From Colivivens sp963645405 (GTDB taxonomy: Bacteria; Bacteroidota; Bacteroidia; Bacteroidales; Bacteroidaceae): a stretch of DNA of 37,364 nucleotides. Under the pieces are notes generated by a model. The model was not told the DNA's origin. It saw only the letters and a list, made by a program, of their open reading frames with translations, and did not search any database. Positions within the stretch are counted from its first letter, which is position 1. Each line of letters opens with the position of its first letter. Position numbers and translations under genes: made by a program. Location of the stretch: the NCBI GenBank assembly GCA_963645405.1, contig CAVISR010000014.1, positions 1 to 37,364 on the forward strand. The letters are read 5' to 3'. Positions 1-7,772 of this stretch are shown here, piece after piece.

Positions 1-103
1 GGAACGAATCGGGCGCTTCGCTGATGCTGACCGTCCTTTCGCACCTCGCATGAAACTCGATGCGTTCATGCAGCTCGACGGTGGTTGTCTGTTTCCTTTG
101 CAT
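1..103 (-). CDS. Partial N-terminus of an unidentified protein, cut by window edge
   Basis: Reading leftward, an ATG at 103-101 opens a frame with no stop through position 1, giving 34 codons beginning MQRKQTTTVELHERIEF. A Bacteroidota -7 element (TAACTTTG, minus strand, 187-180) lies about 80 bp upstream, with a small GC-rich hairpin in the leader. I chose this start because it is the first ATG after the promoter and the frame stays open with ordinary composition. There is no strong Shine-Dalgarno, which is common in this phylum. I do not recognise the family: too little of the protein is present. The rest lies left of the window. It could be a chance open frame. Confidence 0.5.
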   Translation of the reverse strand, partial: MQRKQTTTVELHERIEFHARCERTVSISEAPDSF

Positions 104-179
104 AATGATATGTGTCAAGTTTTTTTGGGGCTGCCTGCCCGACTGCCGGGCGGCTTCTGCCTTTTCGTTTTGACGGGTG

Positions 180-187
180 CAAAGTTA
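180..187 (-). promoter_or_regulatory. Bacteroidota-type -7 promoter element for the leftward partial gene
   Basis: TAACTTTG on the minus strand matches the TAnnTTTG consensus of the Bacteroidota primary sigma factor. I see no clear TTTG about 20 bp further upstream. Confidence 0.5.
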
Positions 188-246
188 CTGCCTTTCCACC
201 GCCTAATCCTAAGAAAAAGTTGGCTGGTTTTGAGGAAAATAGCGTT

Positions 247-336
247 TGACGGAAACAGACGGAATCAGACGGAAACAATTGACGGAAACAGACGGAAATG
301 ATTAGGCGGAATCAGACGGAAAGATTTGGATGGAAC
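247..336 (+). repeat. Short tandem GACGGAAAC-like repeats with about one-helical-turn period
   Basis: About eight variants of (a)gacggaaNc follow each other at 10-11 bp intervals, some separated by an extra few bases. The copies drift (gacggaaac, gacggaatc, gcggaatc, gatggaacc). No coding frame explains them. Confidence 0.7.
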
Positions 337-496
337 CGGCATAAAAATGTCGGAGCAAGACGGTCGTCAAGCGTCCAATCTTCGAAGTTCTTTGGGCGTT
401 TCAACGCTCAAATTATGGGCAAAAATCAGTCGTTTGCGATTACATCAATTGATGTGCATCAAGAAAACAGTGATTTTCACTCTTTTCCCATAACAA

Positions 497-531
497 TTTG
501 CATACGGATTCGCATAACAGCAGTAACTTTG
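497..531 (+). promoter_or_regulatory. Promoter upstream of the small membrane peptide
   Basis: TAACTTTG at 524-531 fits the TAnnTTTG -7 consensus, with TTTG at 497-500. The 23-bp gap is a little longer than the usual 19-21. The next downstream frame of any size is the 25-codon frame at 716, so the leader would be about 180 nt. Confidence 0.55.
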
Positions 532-671
532 CAGCGTCAAAAAGAAAAAGACATGCGAATCGACACGAGATAAAGCTGATACATTCAGCAGACGATGTCA
601 GATGCATAGAATTGAATGGAATGTAAAATGGTAAACAAACAATATAATTATTAGAATCATTAATTTGGATG

Positions 672-690
672 CGGGGGAACACTTCCCCCG
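672..690 (+). promoter_or_regulatory. Perfect leader hairpin before the 25-codon frame
   Basis: CGGGGGAA (672-679) pairs perfectly with TTCCCCCG (683-690) around a CAC loop. It has no T-run after it, so it is not a normal terminator. It ends 25 nt before the ATG at 716 and could stabilise the message or control translation. Confidence 0.55.
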
Positions 691-715
691 GTTATTGAAA
701 AGAAAGGATTTGACT

Positions 716-793
716 ATGGAAACGATTAAAATTGCACTTTTGGCTATGATGGTAGTAGCCTTCATTATCGGCAACATTTCAGCATTGAAATGA
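716..793 (+). CDS. Putative 25-residue hydrophobic small membrane peptide
   Basis: ATG at 716 opens a 25-codon frame ending in TGA at 791-793. After METIK come about 16 mostly hydrophobic residues (IALLAMMVVAFIIGNI), enough for one membrane helix, then SALK. Purine-rich sequence (gaaaagaaagga) lies upstream of the ATG as a possible ribosome-binding region. The frame has its own promoter (524), a leader hairpin (672-690) and a terminator (831-865), so the transcript appears to exist for this product or for the RNA itself. It is shorter than usual gene-calling limits. I do not recognise the family. The alternative is a non-coding RNA with a chance frame. Confidence 0.5.
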   Translation: METIKIALLAMMVVAFIIGNISALK

Positions 794-830
794 TGCTTTT
801 TGAAAGAACAAACTAAATTTTCATACAAAG

Positions 831-865
831 AAGGCGTCCCATTTTGTGGACGTCTTTATTTTTTT
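831..865 (+). terminator. Rho-independent terminator of the small-peptide transcript
   Basis: AAGGCGTCC (831-839) pairs with GGACGTCTT (848-856), 9 bp with one G-T pair and an 8-nt loop, followed by TATTTTTTT. The loop contains the TTTG that serves as the -33 element of the next promoter. Confidence 0.75.
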
Positions 866-874
866 GTACCTTTG
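843..874 (+). promoter_or_regulatory. Promoter of the GH2 gene, overlapping the upstream terminator
   Basis: TTTG at 843-846, a 20-bp spacer and TACCTTTG at 867-874 match the Bacteroidota consensus closely. The -33 element sits in the loop of the preceding terminator and the spacer holds its T-run. The GH2 start codon is at 903. Confidence 0.75.
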
Positions 875-902
875 CACCCGTCAACAACTACACAACTAAA
901 CA

Positions 903-3506
903 ATGAACAAACTAACAGACAACACAAACAAGCTCGTACTTGCAGCAGTGTTACTTGCAATCGGATGGACAACAGCCATCGCACAAAGGACAGAAACCGT
1001 TCTTCATGGAGGATGGAGATTCAGCAAACAGGATGCACCGGAATATTCCGCTGCAGATTTCGACGATTCAGAATGGGAAGAAGTCACAGTGCCACACGAC
1101 TGGGCAATCAGCGGGCCATTCAACAGCGATAACGACAAGCAGGTGGTTGCTATCCAACAGAACGGAGAGAAAGATGCCACAGAGCACACTGGCAGGACCG
1201 GAAGCCTGCCTTGGATTGGCACGGGATGGTATCGTCTGCAGTTCGAGGTGGACAAAGACTGCGAGCGGGCCGTTCTCAATTTCGACGGAGCAATGTCGGA
1301 GCCAGTGGTCTACGTCAACGGACATGAAGCCGGAGGATGGAAGTACGGCTACAACTCCTTCAACGTAGACATCACACCTTATATAAACAAGAAGACAGGC
1401 GACAACCAGCTTGCGGTAAGGTTGCAGAACCTGCCCGAGAGCAGCCGCTGGTATCCGGGCGCAGGAATCTACAGACCGGTGACACTTATCCAGACACACA
1501 AAACCGCCATTGACGTATGGGGCATTAACTTCGTGACCGACAAACTGGAAGAAGACGCAGCCACGGTGACAGTCTCAGCCTCATTGGTAGGTTACGGAAA
1601 CAAACAAGCGGAAAACAAACAGACCGGAAACAAGCAGGTCGAGAACAAACAAGCGGGAAACAAACAAATCAAGATAGCCTTCGACCTTACTCCCCGACCA
1701 AGACTGAGCCGTTCGGAAGCAGCAGTAACACAAGCAGAAGTAAACGTAGGACATGACGGACAGGCAAAGGCAACAATGAAAGTACATCACCCAAGCCTTT
1801 GGACACCGGAAAATCCAAATCTCTACGACCTCACAGCCTACGTCTACGAAGTAATGCCCGACGGTCAATACACTTTGCTTGACAAAGTGGTGAAGCAAGT
1901 AGGAATCCGGACCATATCAGTAAACAAAGAACATGGATTCCAGCTGAACGGCATCACGAGAAAAATCAAGGGAGTTTGCCTCCACCACGACTTGGGAATG
2001 ATTGGCAGCGCCGTCAACAAAGCAGCCCTTGTACGTCAGATAAAGATGCTCAAGACCATGGGTTGCGATGCCATCCGCACCTCACACAACATGCCGTCGC
2101 AGATGCAGATGGATTTGTGCGATTCACTTGGAATGATGGTGATGGCAGAATCGTTCGACATGTGGGTCTATCCGAAATGCAAAAACGGCTATTGCAGGTT
2201 CTACAACGAGTGGTGGGAGCGCGACCTCACCAACCTTGTCATGGCAAACAGAGTGCACCCGTCAATCGTCATGTGGAGCATAGGTAACGAGATTCCCGAG
2301 CAAAGCAATCCCAAAGGCACTGCAATGCTTGCCAAGATGCAGAACCTCATCCACAGCCTCGACAGCACACGGCTTTGCACAGCAGGGATGGACAATGTGG
2401 ACGGCGCCATCCGTTCGAAATTCGCTGACTCTATAGATATTCCGGGACTGAACTACCGCACACAGAAGTACCCTGATGCTCACAGCAAGTTGCACCACGG
2501 CTTCATTCTTGGAAGTGAAACAGCCTCAACAGTAAGCAGCCGCGACACCTACAAGTTCCCGGTGGTACAGGCATACAACAAGAAATATGACGACGGACAA
2601 TGCACAGGCTACGACCTTGAAGCATGCAGTTGGAGCAATATCCCCGAAGACGACTGGGCTTTGCAGGACGACAACAGTTGGGTGATAGGCGAATTCGTGT
2701 GGACTGGTTTCGATTATCTCGGAGAACCAACCCCATACGATGACTATAAACCCGCACGAAGCAGTTACTTCGGCATCTTCGACTTGGCTGGTCTGCCAAA
2801 AGACCGCTACTGGCTTTACCGCAGCCGCTGGAACAAGGATGCCGAGACCATCCACCTCCTTCCGCACTGGACTTGGGACGGACGCGAAGGCGAAGAGACT
2901 CCAGTGTATTGCTACACCAACTATCCATCAGCAGAATTGTTCGTAAACGGCAAGAGTCAGGGACGCATAACCAAGTTGCTCAATCAGAAAAAGCAAGGAA
3001 GCGGCAAAATCAAGTCAACAGACGACCCGATAATCGACAGATACCGTTTGCGCTGGAACAACGTGAAGTACGAACCGGGCGAAATCCGCGTCGTGGTATA
3101 TGATGAGAATGGAATAAGGAAGGGAGAAGCCATCCGAAAGACAGCCGGCAAGCCCGACCATCTTGAAATCGCCCGACAAACACTCGAGGAATATTCAGAA
3201 GGCAACAGCATGCAAGCCGATGGAGAAGACATGGCATTCTTCGAAGTCAGCGTGGTCGACAAGAACGGCACAGTCTGTCCTCATGCCGACAATCAGATAA
3301 CAGTCGAAGTGAAAGGTGCAGCCGACTTCAAGGGAATCTGCAATGGCGACGCCACCTCGTCCGAAGTCTTCACAAGCCCGACAATGAAAGTATTCAACGG
3401 CAAGTTGGTGGTTGGAGTGATTTCAAACGGAAAGAAAGGAAAGGTGAAAGTGACAGTCACAGCCGACGGCATCAAACCCGCCACATCCACCATCGTTGCA
3501 AAGTAA
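903..3506 (+). CDS. Secreted glycoside hydrolase family 2 (beta-galactosidase-like)
   Basis: 867 residues. An N-terminal signal peptide (about residues 1-27, ending AIAQ) sends it to the periplasm or surface. Order of domains: GH2 sugar-binding jelly roll (about 45-205), an Ig-like domain (about 210-330), the catalytic TIM barrel (about 340-640) and C-terminal DUF4982/Ig-like domains. The acid/base is E463 in SIGNE and the likely nucleophile E539 in GSETAS, as in retaining GH2 enzymes. A five-copy pentapeptide repeat (G/E-N-K-Q-x, residues 232-256) is inserted in the Ig-like domain. GH2 is known for beta-galactosidase, beta-glucuronidase and beta-mannosidase; beta-galactosidase is the best guess, but specificity cannot be read. 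It has its own promoter and stands alone. Confidence 0.9.
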   Translation: MNKLTDNTNKLVLAAVLLAIGWTTAIAQRTETVLHGGWRFSKQDAPEYSAADFDDSEWEEVTVPHDWAISGPFNSDNDKQVVAIQQNGEKDATEHTGRTGSLPWIGTGWYRLQFEVDKDCERAVLNFDGAMSEPVVYVNGHEAGGWKYGYNSFNVDITPYINKKTGDNQLAVRLQNLPESSRWYPGAGIYRPVTLIQTHKTAIDVWGINFVTDKLEEDAATVTVSASLVGYGNKQAENKQTGNKQVENKQAGNKQIKIAFDLTPRPRLSRSEAAVTQAEVNVGHDGQAKATMKVHHPSLWTPENPNLYDLTAYVYEVMPDGQYTLLDKVVKQVGIRTISVNKEHGFQLNGITRKIKGVCLHHDLGMIGSAVNKAALVRQIKMLKTMGCDAIRTSHNMPSQMQMDLCDSLGMMVMAESFDMWVYPKCKNGYCRFYNEWWERDLTNLVMANRVHPSIVMWSIGNEIPEQSNPKGTAMLAKMQNLIHSLDSTRLCTAGMDNVDGAIRSKFADSIDIPGLNYRTQKYPDAHSKLHHGFILGSETASTVSSRDTYKFPVVQAYNKKYDDGQCTGYDLEACSWSNIPEDDWALQDDNSWVIGEFVWTGFDYLGEPTPYDDYKPARSSYFGIFDLAGLPKDRYWLYRSRWNKDAETIHLLPHWTWDGREGEETPVYCYTNYPSAELFVNGKSQGRITKLLNQKKQGSGKIKSTDDPIIDRYRLRWNNVKYEPGEIRVVVYDENGIRKGEAIRKTAGKPDHLEIARQTLEEYSEGNSMQADGEDMAFFEVSVVDKNGTVCPHADNQITVEVKGAADFKGICNGDATSSEVFTSPTMKVFNGKLVVGVISNGKKGKVKVTVTADGIKPATSTIVAK
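1596..1670 (+). repeat. Five in-frame 15-bp repeats in the GH2 gene
   Basis: Five consecutive 15-bp units encode GNKQA, ENKQT, GNKQV, ENKQA and GNKQI (residues 232-256), in a predicted surface loop of the Ig-like domain. In-frame tandem units of this kind can change copy number. Confidence 0.85.
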
Positions 3507-3523
3507 AGAATCAGACCCGGCAG

Positions 3524-3630
3524 GTGTAATTCATGGAAGACGAGATGTAATTTGCAGTAAGAAAACAAGCAATTTGCAATAGAAAGCATGCATTTCACGG
3601 GAAAACAAGGTGCAATTCGCTGGAAAACTG
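3524..3630 (+). repeat. Degenerate tandem repeats of about 22 bp after the GH2 gene
   Basis: Five imperfect units start at 3524, 3547, 3569, 3590 and 3610, sharing a core like g(c/t)aatttgca followed by an A/G-rich half (for example gaaaacaag). Period 20-23 bp. They fill most of the gap before the rplU promoter. Confidence 0.5.
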
Positions 3631-3694
3631 CCCTCAAATCGCAAAAAAGAGAAGAAAAATGGAAGGAGAGAGCACCAAATAAGATTTTATTTCG

Positions 3695-3702
3695 TAACTT
3701 TG
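3695..3702 (+). promoter_or_regulatory. -7 promoter element of the rplU-rpmA operon
   Basis: TAACTTTG fits TAnnTTTG and lies about 95 bp before the rplU ATG, leaving a leader of about 85-90 nt that could bind a regulatory protein. No clear -33 TTTG is seen. Confidence 0.6.
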
Positions 3703-3798
3703 CAGCTGATTTATGCCGTTGAGGCTCAAAACAAGTGACGAGACACGTCAGTGTCAGCAGTCCGCCCCACGGATTAAACCCGTTTATAAACAAAAATA

Positions 3799-4116
3799 AT
3801 GTACGTAATTGTAGAGATTAACGGTCAGCAGTTCAAGGCAGAAGAAGGCAATAAGCTCTTCGTTCACCACATTCAGAACGCTGAAGCTCAGCAGACAGTT
3901 GAGTTTGAGAAAGTATTATTGGTAGACAATGACGGTGCAGTAACCGTAGGCACACCTACAGTTGAAGGCGCAAAAGTTGTATGCGAAGTAGTGACTCCAC
4001 TCGTAAAGGGTGACAAAGTCCTCGTGTTCCACAAGCGTCGTCGCAAAGGTTACAAGAAGCTCCGCGGTCATCGCCAGCAGTTTACAGAATTGACAATCAA
4101 GAGTGTTGTCGCTTAA
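3799..4116 (+). CDS. rplU: 50S ribosomal protein L21 (bL21)
   Basis: 105 residues, the normal length for bL21, beginning MYVIVEINGQQFKAEEGNKL and carrying the conserved C-terminal basic stretch KRRRKGYKKLRGHRQ that contacts 23S rRNA. It is a structural component of the large ribosomal subunit. The gene is followed after 31 bp by rpmA, the usual rplU-rpmA pair, so both are probably read from the promoter at 3695. Confidence 0.97.
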   Translation: MYVIVEINGQQFKAEEGNKLFVHHIQNAEAQQTVEFEKVLLVDNDGAVTVGTPTVEGAKVVCEVVTPLVKGDKVLVFHKRRRKGYKKLRGHRQQFTELTIKSVVA

Positions 4117-4147
4117 GTGTTTAACCCATTAAAAAAAGAACAGAAAC

Positions 4148-4408
4148 ATGGCACATAAGAAAGGTGTAGGTAGTTCTAAGAACGGCCGTGAGTCACACAG
4201 CAAACGACTCGGTGTTAAATTGTTTGGTGGCGAATTCGCTAAGGCAGGTAATATTCTCGTTCGTCAGCGTGGAAACAAGCACTTCCCTGGCAAGAATGTA
4301 GGACAAGGCAAGGACGACACACTGTACGCTCTTGTTGACGGATTCGTATCTTTCCAAAGAGGATACAAGAACCGTTCCACAGTTTCGGTTACTCCAGCGG
4401 AAGCATAA
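4148..4408 (+). CDS. rpmA: 50S ribosomal protein L27 (bL27)
   Basis: 86 residues starting MAHKKGVGSSKNGRESHSKR. In bL27 this flexible N-terminus reaches the peptidyl-transferase centre. There is no N-terminal extension of the kind cleaved in Firmicutes. GGNILVRQRG-like residues (AGNILVRQRGNKHFPGKNVG) are conserved. It is second in the rplU-rpmA operon and is followed by a terminator at 4433-4462. Confidence 0.97.
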   Translation: MAHKKGVGSSKNGRESHSKRLGVKLFGGEFAKAGNILVRQRGNKHFPGKNVGQGKDDTLYALVDGFVSFQRGYKNRSTVSVTPAEA

Positions 4409-4432
4409 AGCCTCCAAGCACAAAGCAAAGCA

Positions 4433-4462
4433 AGGGCAGACTCATCAGAGCCTGCTCTTTTT
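4433..4462 (+). terminator. Terminator of rplU-rpmA
   Basis: AGGGCAG (4433-4439) pairs with CTGCTCT (4452-4458) with one G-T pair, followed by a run of T. Confidence 0.65.
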
Positions 4463-4521
4463 GCATTCTGACATTAGGTTTTTATTCCACCCTTAGATTT
4501 TGCATTCTGACCTTAGAAACC
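4463..4521 (+). repeat. Three degenerate tandem repeats of about 20 bp
   Basis: Units at 4463-4482, 4483-4501 and 4502-4521. The outer two share gcattctgacNttag; the middle one is weaker (tattccacccttag). Confidence 0.5.
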
Positions 4522-4752
4522 AGCAATTATCCATCGCATATTCTCAAGAACAGCACCTTCATCCCAACAAGTCACCTTAGAATCAGATTGTTTTTCCTTC
4601 ATATTTTGCTCTTATCAATCCTCACACTACAAAGCTACAATCCATTAATTATCAGTACAGTTACACCCAAATCAAAGTATTCGCAACAGTTTTGTAATTC
4701 CATTGTCATTTTCTTTCAACACCGATGTAATAAGGTTGAAACAAGCATACGC

Positions 4753-4760
4753 TAATTTTG
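4753..4760 (+). promoter_or_regulatory. -7 promoter element of the receptor/lipoprotein operon
   Basis: TAATTTTG fits TAnnTTTG and lies 30 bp before the receptor ATG, giving a short leader. Confidence 0.6.
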
Positions 4761-4789
4761 CAACCGTATTCAAAAGGTATTTATAAGAA

Positions 4790-7609
4790 ATGAAAGTGAA
4801 CAAGAAAATTTTAATCGGAGCATGCCTGACAATCTGCTGTACGCAGGCATGGGCTCAACAAATCAAGGGCACGGTAAGCGATGCAAAAACTAATGAGACA
4901 TTGATTGGTGCATTGGTTGCCGTAGAGGGTTCTGACAAGAAAGCCGTAACCGACATCGACGGTGCATTTACGATTGACGGGCTTGAGCCGGGAACCCACA
5001 CCTTATCTATTAATTATATAGGCTATCAGCCTGTGGAGTTGCAAGTGGAGACTCAGAAAGGCAACGTGCAGGTAGTGAAAGTTGGACTTAACGTCGACGA
5101 ACAAAAACTCGACGAAATCACAGTGACAGCAGCTGAAATCAAGAACAACGATGCTGCCATGATCAAGCTGACAAAAGAGAGTGCGCTGGTCACCAGCAAT
5201 GTTTCCGCACAGGAAATCAGCCGCACACAAGACACCAACGCTGGTGAAGTCATCAAACGTGTGTCCGGCATCAGTCTGATAGACGACAAATTCGTGATGG
5301 TACGCGGATTGTCGCAGCGCTACAACAATGTATGGGTAAACGGTGGAGCCGTACCAAGCAGTGAAGCCGATTCGAGGGCTTTCTCATTCGACATCATCCC
5401 AAGCTCACAAATCGACAACCTCACCATCGTGAAATCACCTTCAGCTGAATATCCAGCCGACTATTCCGGAGGTTTCATCATCGTCAACACCAAGGAAATC
5501 CCGTCAGAAAACTCATTCTCAATATCTGCAGGAGGCAACTGGAACACCAGTTCCGCATTCCAGGACTTTGCCTATTCCAAAGGTTCGGACACTGACTTCC
5601 TCGGCTTCGACAACGGAATGAGAAGTCTGAGCGGAGGCATCAACGCCTCACTTGCGCCTCAGCTCAATGCCAGCGGCAACAAAGTGGGCGACTATGCCAC
5701 ATCACTTCTCGGCAACGGATTGAACAACGACTGGCACGTGAAGTCAAAGACTCCGCTTGGCGACCTCAAGCTCGCAGCCAACCTCAACCGCCGTTGGGTA
5801 ATCAACGACAGGACACTCGGAATGCTCGCTGCAGTGAACTACACCAACGAATACCGCACCTACACCGGCATGGAGAACAACCTCTATGGAATCTACGATG
5901 CAGTGAACGACAAGCCAAACTATCTCCGCCATTCCATCGACGACCAGCACAACAACAATGTGCGACTTGGCGCAATGCTCAACTTCACTCTCCTCTCAAA
6001 AGACAGTAATCACAAGTATCAGTTCAAGAACATATTCAATCAGTTGGCAACAAGCCGCTACACATGGAGAGACGGAGTCAGCGCACAGTCCAACCTTGAG
6101 CGCAGCGCAGAGTACTACTACCGCAGCCGCACCACATACAACGGACAGATTACCGGCAAGCACACATTCGCCAAGGACGACTTCGACTGGAATCTTGGCT
6201 ATGCCTATGCAAACCGCCATCTTCCCGACCGCCGCAGATACCTCATCGACGATGCACTCGAGACCAATGTCTATGCACTGAGCACAGGAAACGACATATC
6301 ACGCGAGTGGACCCAGCTCGACGAGCACATCCTCTCACTCGGAGTGAACGACAAGCACCACTTCAAGTTCGGCACATTCGAGCCCGACCTGCAGGTAGGA
6401 GCCTACGGAGAATACCGCAGCCGCGAATACAACACCCGCAACTTCATCTACAACTGGAATGTGGCAGACAACAACATGCCGGAAGGCTTCCGCTACAGCG
6501 ACATCCCCACCCTCCTTTCCGATGAAGCCAACATGGGCTACGACAAGCTCTACCTCCTCGAGGAAAAGCAGATGCGCAACAATTACCGAGGCGAGAACAC
6601 CCTTGGAGCAGGCTACATGACAATGTCACTTCCACTCGGCAAACTCAATGTCTACGCCGGTCTGCGCTTTGAGCACAACGACATGGAGCTCATCTCCAAC
6701 ACCCGCGACTACGAGAAGAGCGAGACAAGCAGCCACTACAAGACCAACGACTTCTTCCCCTCACTCAACACCACCTACAAGCTCAACGAAGAAAACCAGG
6801 TACGTTTCTCTTACGGACGCAGCATCAACCGTCCCGAATTCCGCGAAGTGTCACCGTCAGTCTACTACGACTTCGACCTTGCCAGCAATGTACAGGGAAA
6901 CACCGAGCTCCGCAGCTGCTACATCGACAACATCGACCTGAGATACGAATGGTATCCGTCACGTGGCGAATACATCTCACTCGCAGCCTTCTACAAGCAT
7001 TTCGACTCACCAATCGAGTGGACCTACACCGTAGCCGGAGGAACCGACCTTGTCTATTCCTACAAGAACGCCAAGAGCGCCAACAACTTCGGGCTCGAGC
7101 TCGACATCAGAAAACGCCTCGACTTCATCGGACTGAAAGACTTCAGCTGGTCGTTCAACGGAGCACTCATCAAGAGCAAAGTGCAGTTTGAGAAAGGCGC
7201 CAAGGAAGAGAGCCGCCCAATGCAAGGGCAGTCGCCTTACCTCATCAACACCGGAATCTTCTACAAGAACGAAGCACTCCAGATGGACGTAGCCATCCTC
7301 TACAACCGCATCGGAAAACGAATCATCGGTGTAGGACGAAGCGAAGGAACCACAGGCGACGACTCCAATTCACGAGTTCCGCACAGCTACGAAATGCCGC
7401 GCAACTGCATCGACCTCTCGCTCTCAAAGAAATTCGGCGAGCACCTCGAACTGAAGTTCAACGCAAAAGACATCCTCGCAGAGAAAGTCTACTACAAGCA
7501 GTTTGCCAAGGCAACCTACAGCGACGGAAACACAAAGGAAATCGAGGAAATTGCAAGATGCTACAAGCCAGGCAGCAACATCGGTCTACAAGTAATCTAC
7601 AAGTTCTAA
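4790..7609 (+). CDS. TonB-dependent outer-membrane receptor with carboxypeptidase-regulatory-like domain
   Basis: 939 residues. Signal peptide about 1-22 (ending AWA), then a CarboxypepD_reg-like beta-sandwich (about 25-105, QIKGTVSDAKTNETLIGALV), a plug domain (about 120-235) and a 22-strand-type barrel ending in the aromatic terminus VIYKF. It should import a bulky ligand across the outer membrane using the TonB-ExbB-ExbD motor, a candidate for which is encoded at 20419-22507. It is smaller than typical SusC proteins (about 1000 residues) and is not followed by susD; the next gene, 163 bp on, is a beta-helix lipoprotein that probably acts as its surface partner. The substrate cannot be read from the sequence. 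The codons of its C-terminus are copied in degenerate repeats after the stop. Confidence 0.92.
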   Translation: MKVNKKILIGACLTICCTQAWAQQIKGTVSDAKTNETLIGALVAVEGSDKKAVTDIDGAFTIDGLEPGTHTLSINYIGYQPVELQVETQKGNVQVVKVGLNVDEQKLDEITVTAAEIKNNDAAMIKLTKESALVTSNVSAQEISRTQDTNAGEVIKRVSGISLIDDKFVMVRGLSQRYNNVWVNGGAVPSSEADSRAFSFDIIPSSQIDNLTIVKSPSAEYPADYSGGFIIVNTKEIPSENSFSISAGGNWNTSSAFQDFAYSKGSDTDFLGFDNGMRSLSGGINASLAPQLNASGNKVGDYATSLLGNGLNNDWHVKSKTPLGDLKLAANLNRRWVINDRTLGMLAAVNYTNEYRTYTGMENNLYGIYDAVNDKPNYLRHSIDDQHNNNVRLGAMLNFTLLSKDSNHKYQFKNIFNQLATSRYTWRDGVSAQSNLERSAEYYYRSRTTYNGQITGKHTFAKDDFDWNLGYAYANRHLPDRRRYLIDDALETNVYALSTGNDISREWTQLDEHILSLGVNDKHHFKFGTFEPDLQVGAYGEYRSREYNTRNFIYNWNVADNNMPEGFRYSDIPTLLSDEANMGYDKLYLLEEKQMRNNYRGENTLGAGYMTMSLPLGKLNVYAGLRFEHNDMELISNTRDYEKSETSSHYKTNDFFPSLNTTYKLNEENQVRFSYGRSINRPEFREVSPSVYYDFDLASNVQGNTELRSCYIDNIDLRYEWYPSRGEYISLAAFYKHFDSPIEWTYTVAGGTDLVYSYKNAKSANNFGLELDIRKRLDFIGLKDFSWSFNGALIKSKVQFEKGAKEESRPMQGQSPYLINTGIFYKNEALQMDVAILYNRIGKRIIGVGRSEGTTGDDSNSRVPHSYEMPRNCIDLSLSKKFGEHLELKFNAKDILAEKVYYKQFAKATYSDGNTKEIEEIARCYKPGSNIGLQVIYKF

Positions 7610-7690
7610 GACAGCAAGAGTCTACAAGTTCCAAGACAGAGGTTTACAAGCTCTAAAACAGCAGAATACAAGTTCAAAAGCAATAGAGTA
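7596..7690 (+). repeat. Degenerate tandem repeats copying the end of the receptor gene
   Basis: Units of about 23 bp begin at 7596, 7621, 7644 and 7667, sharing tctacaagttc(t/c)aagacag. The first unit spans the last codons (Y-K-F) and the stop of the receptor gene; later copies are non-coding and progressively diverged. Confidence 0.7.
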
Positions 7691-7772
7691 CAGACTACAA
7701 AAGACACAAGAAACCAACTCAAGAATAAATAAAAAAATAAATTGTTTAACTCAAACAAACTATTAAACAACG

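Larger units (their letters stand above)
104..715. other. Gene-poor spacer with short repeats, a palindrome and a promoter
   Basis: No convincing protein gene is visible here. The spacer holds a run of about eight 10-11 bp GACGGAAAC-like repeats (247-336), a perfect 14-bp palindrome ACATCAATTGATGT (442-455), a TAnnTTTG promoter (524-531) and a perfect 8-bp hairpin (672-690) just before the small frame at 716. Very short open frames at 554 and 628 (6 and 8 codons) may be chance. Confidence 0.6.
4409..4789. other. Spacer between rpmA and the TonB-dependent receptor
   Basis: No gene is seen. It contains the rpmA terminator, degenerate tandem repeats of about 20 bp (4463-4521: gcattctgacattagg... 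and gcattctgaccttaga... separated by a weaker copy) and the receptor promoter at 4753-4760. The rest is A+T-rich and featureless to my reading. Confidence 0.6.

Noticed and set aside
247..336. CRISPR array
   Set aside because: Repeats are about 10 bp and touch each other; there are no unique spacers and no cas genes.
6444..6635. Antisense and alternative-frame open frames within the receptor and enzyme genes
   Set aside because: They overlap strong genes wholly, have no promoters or family features and reflect codon composition.
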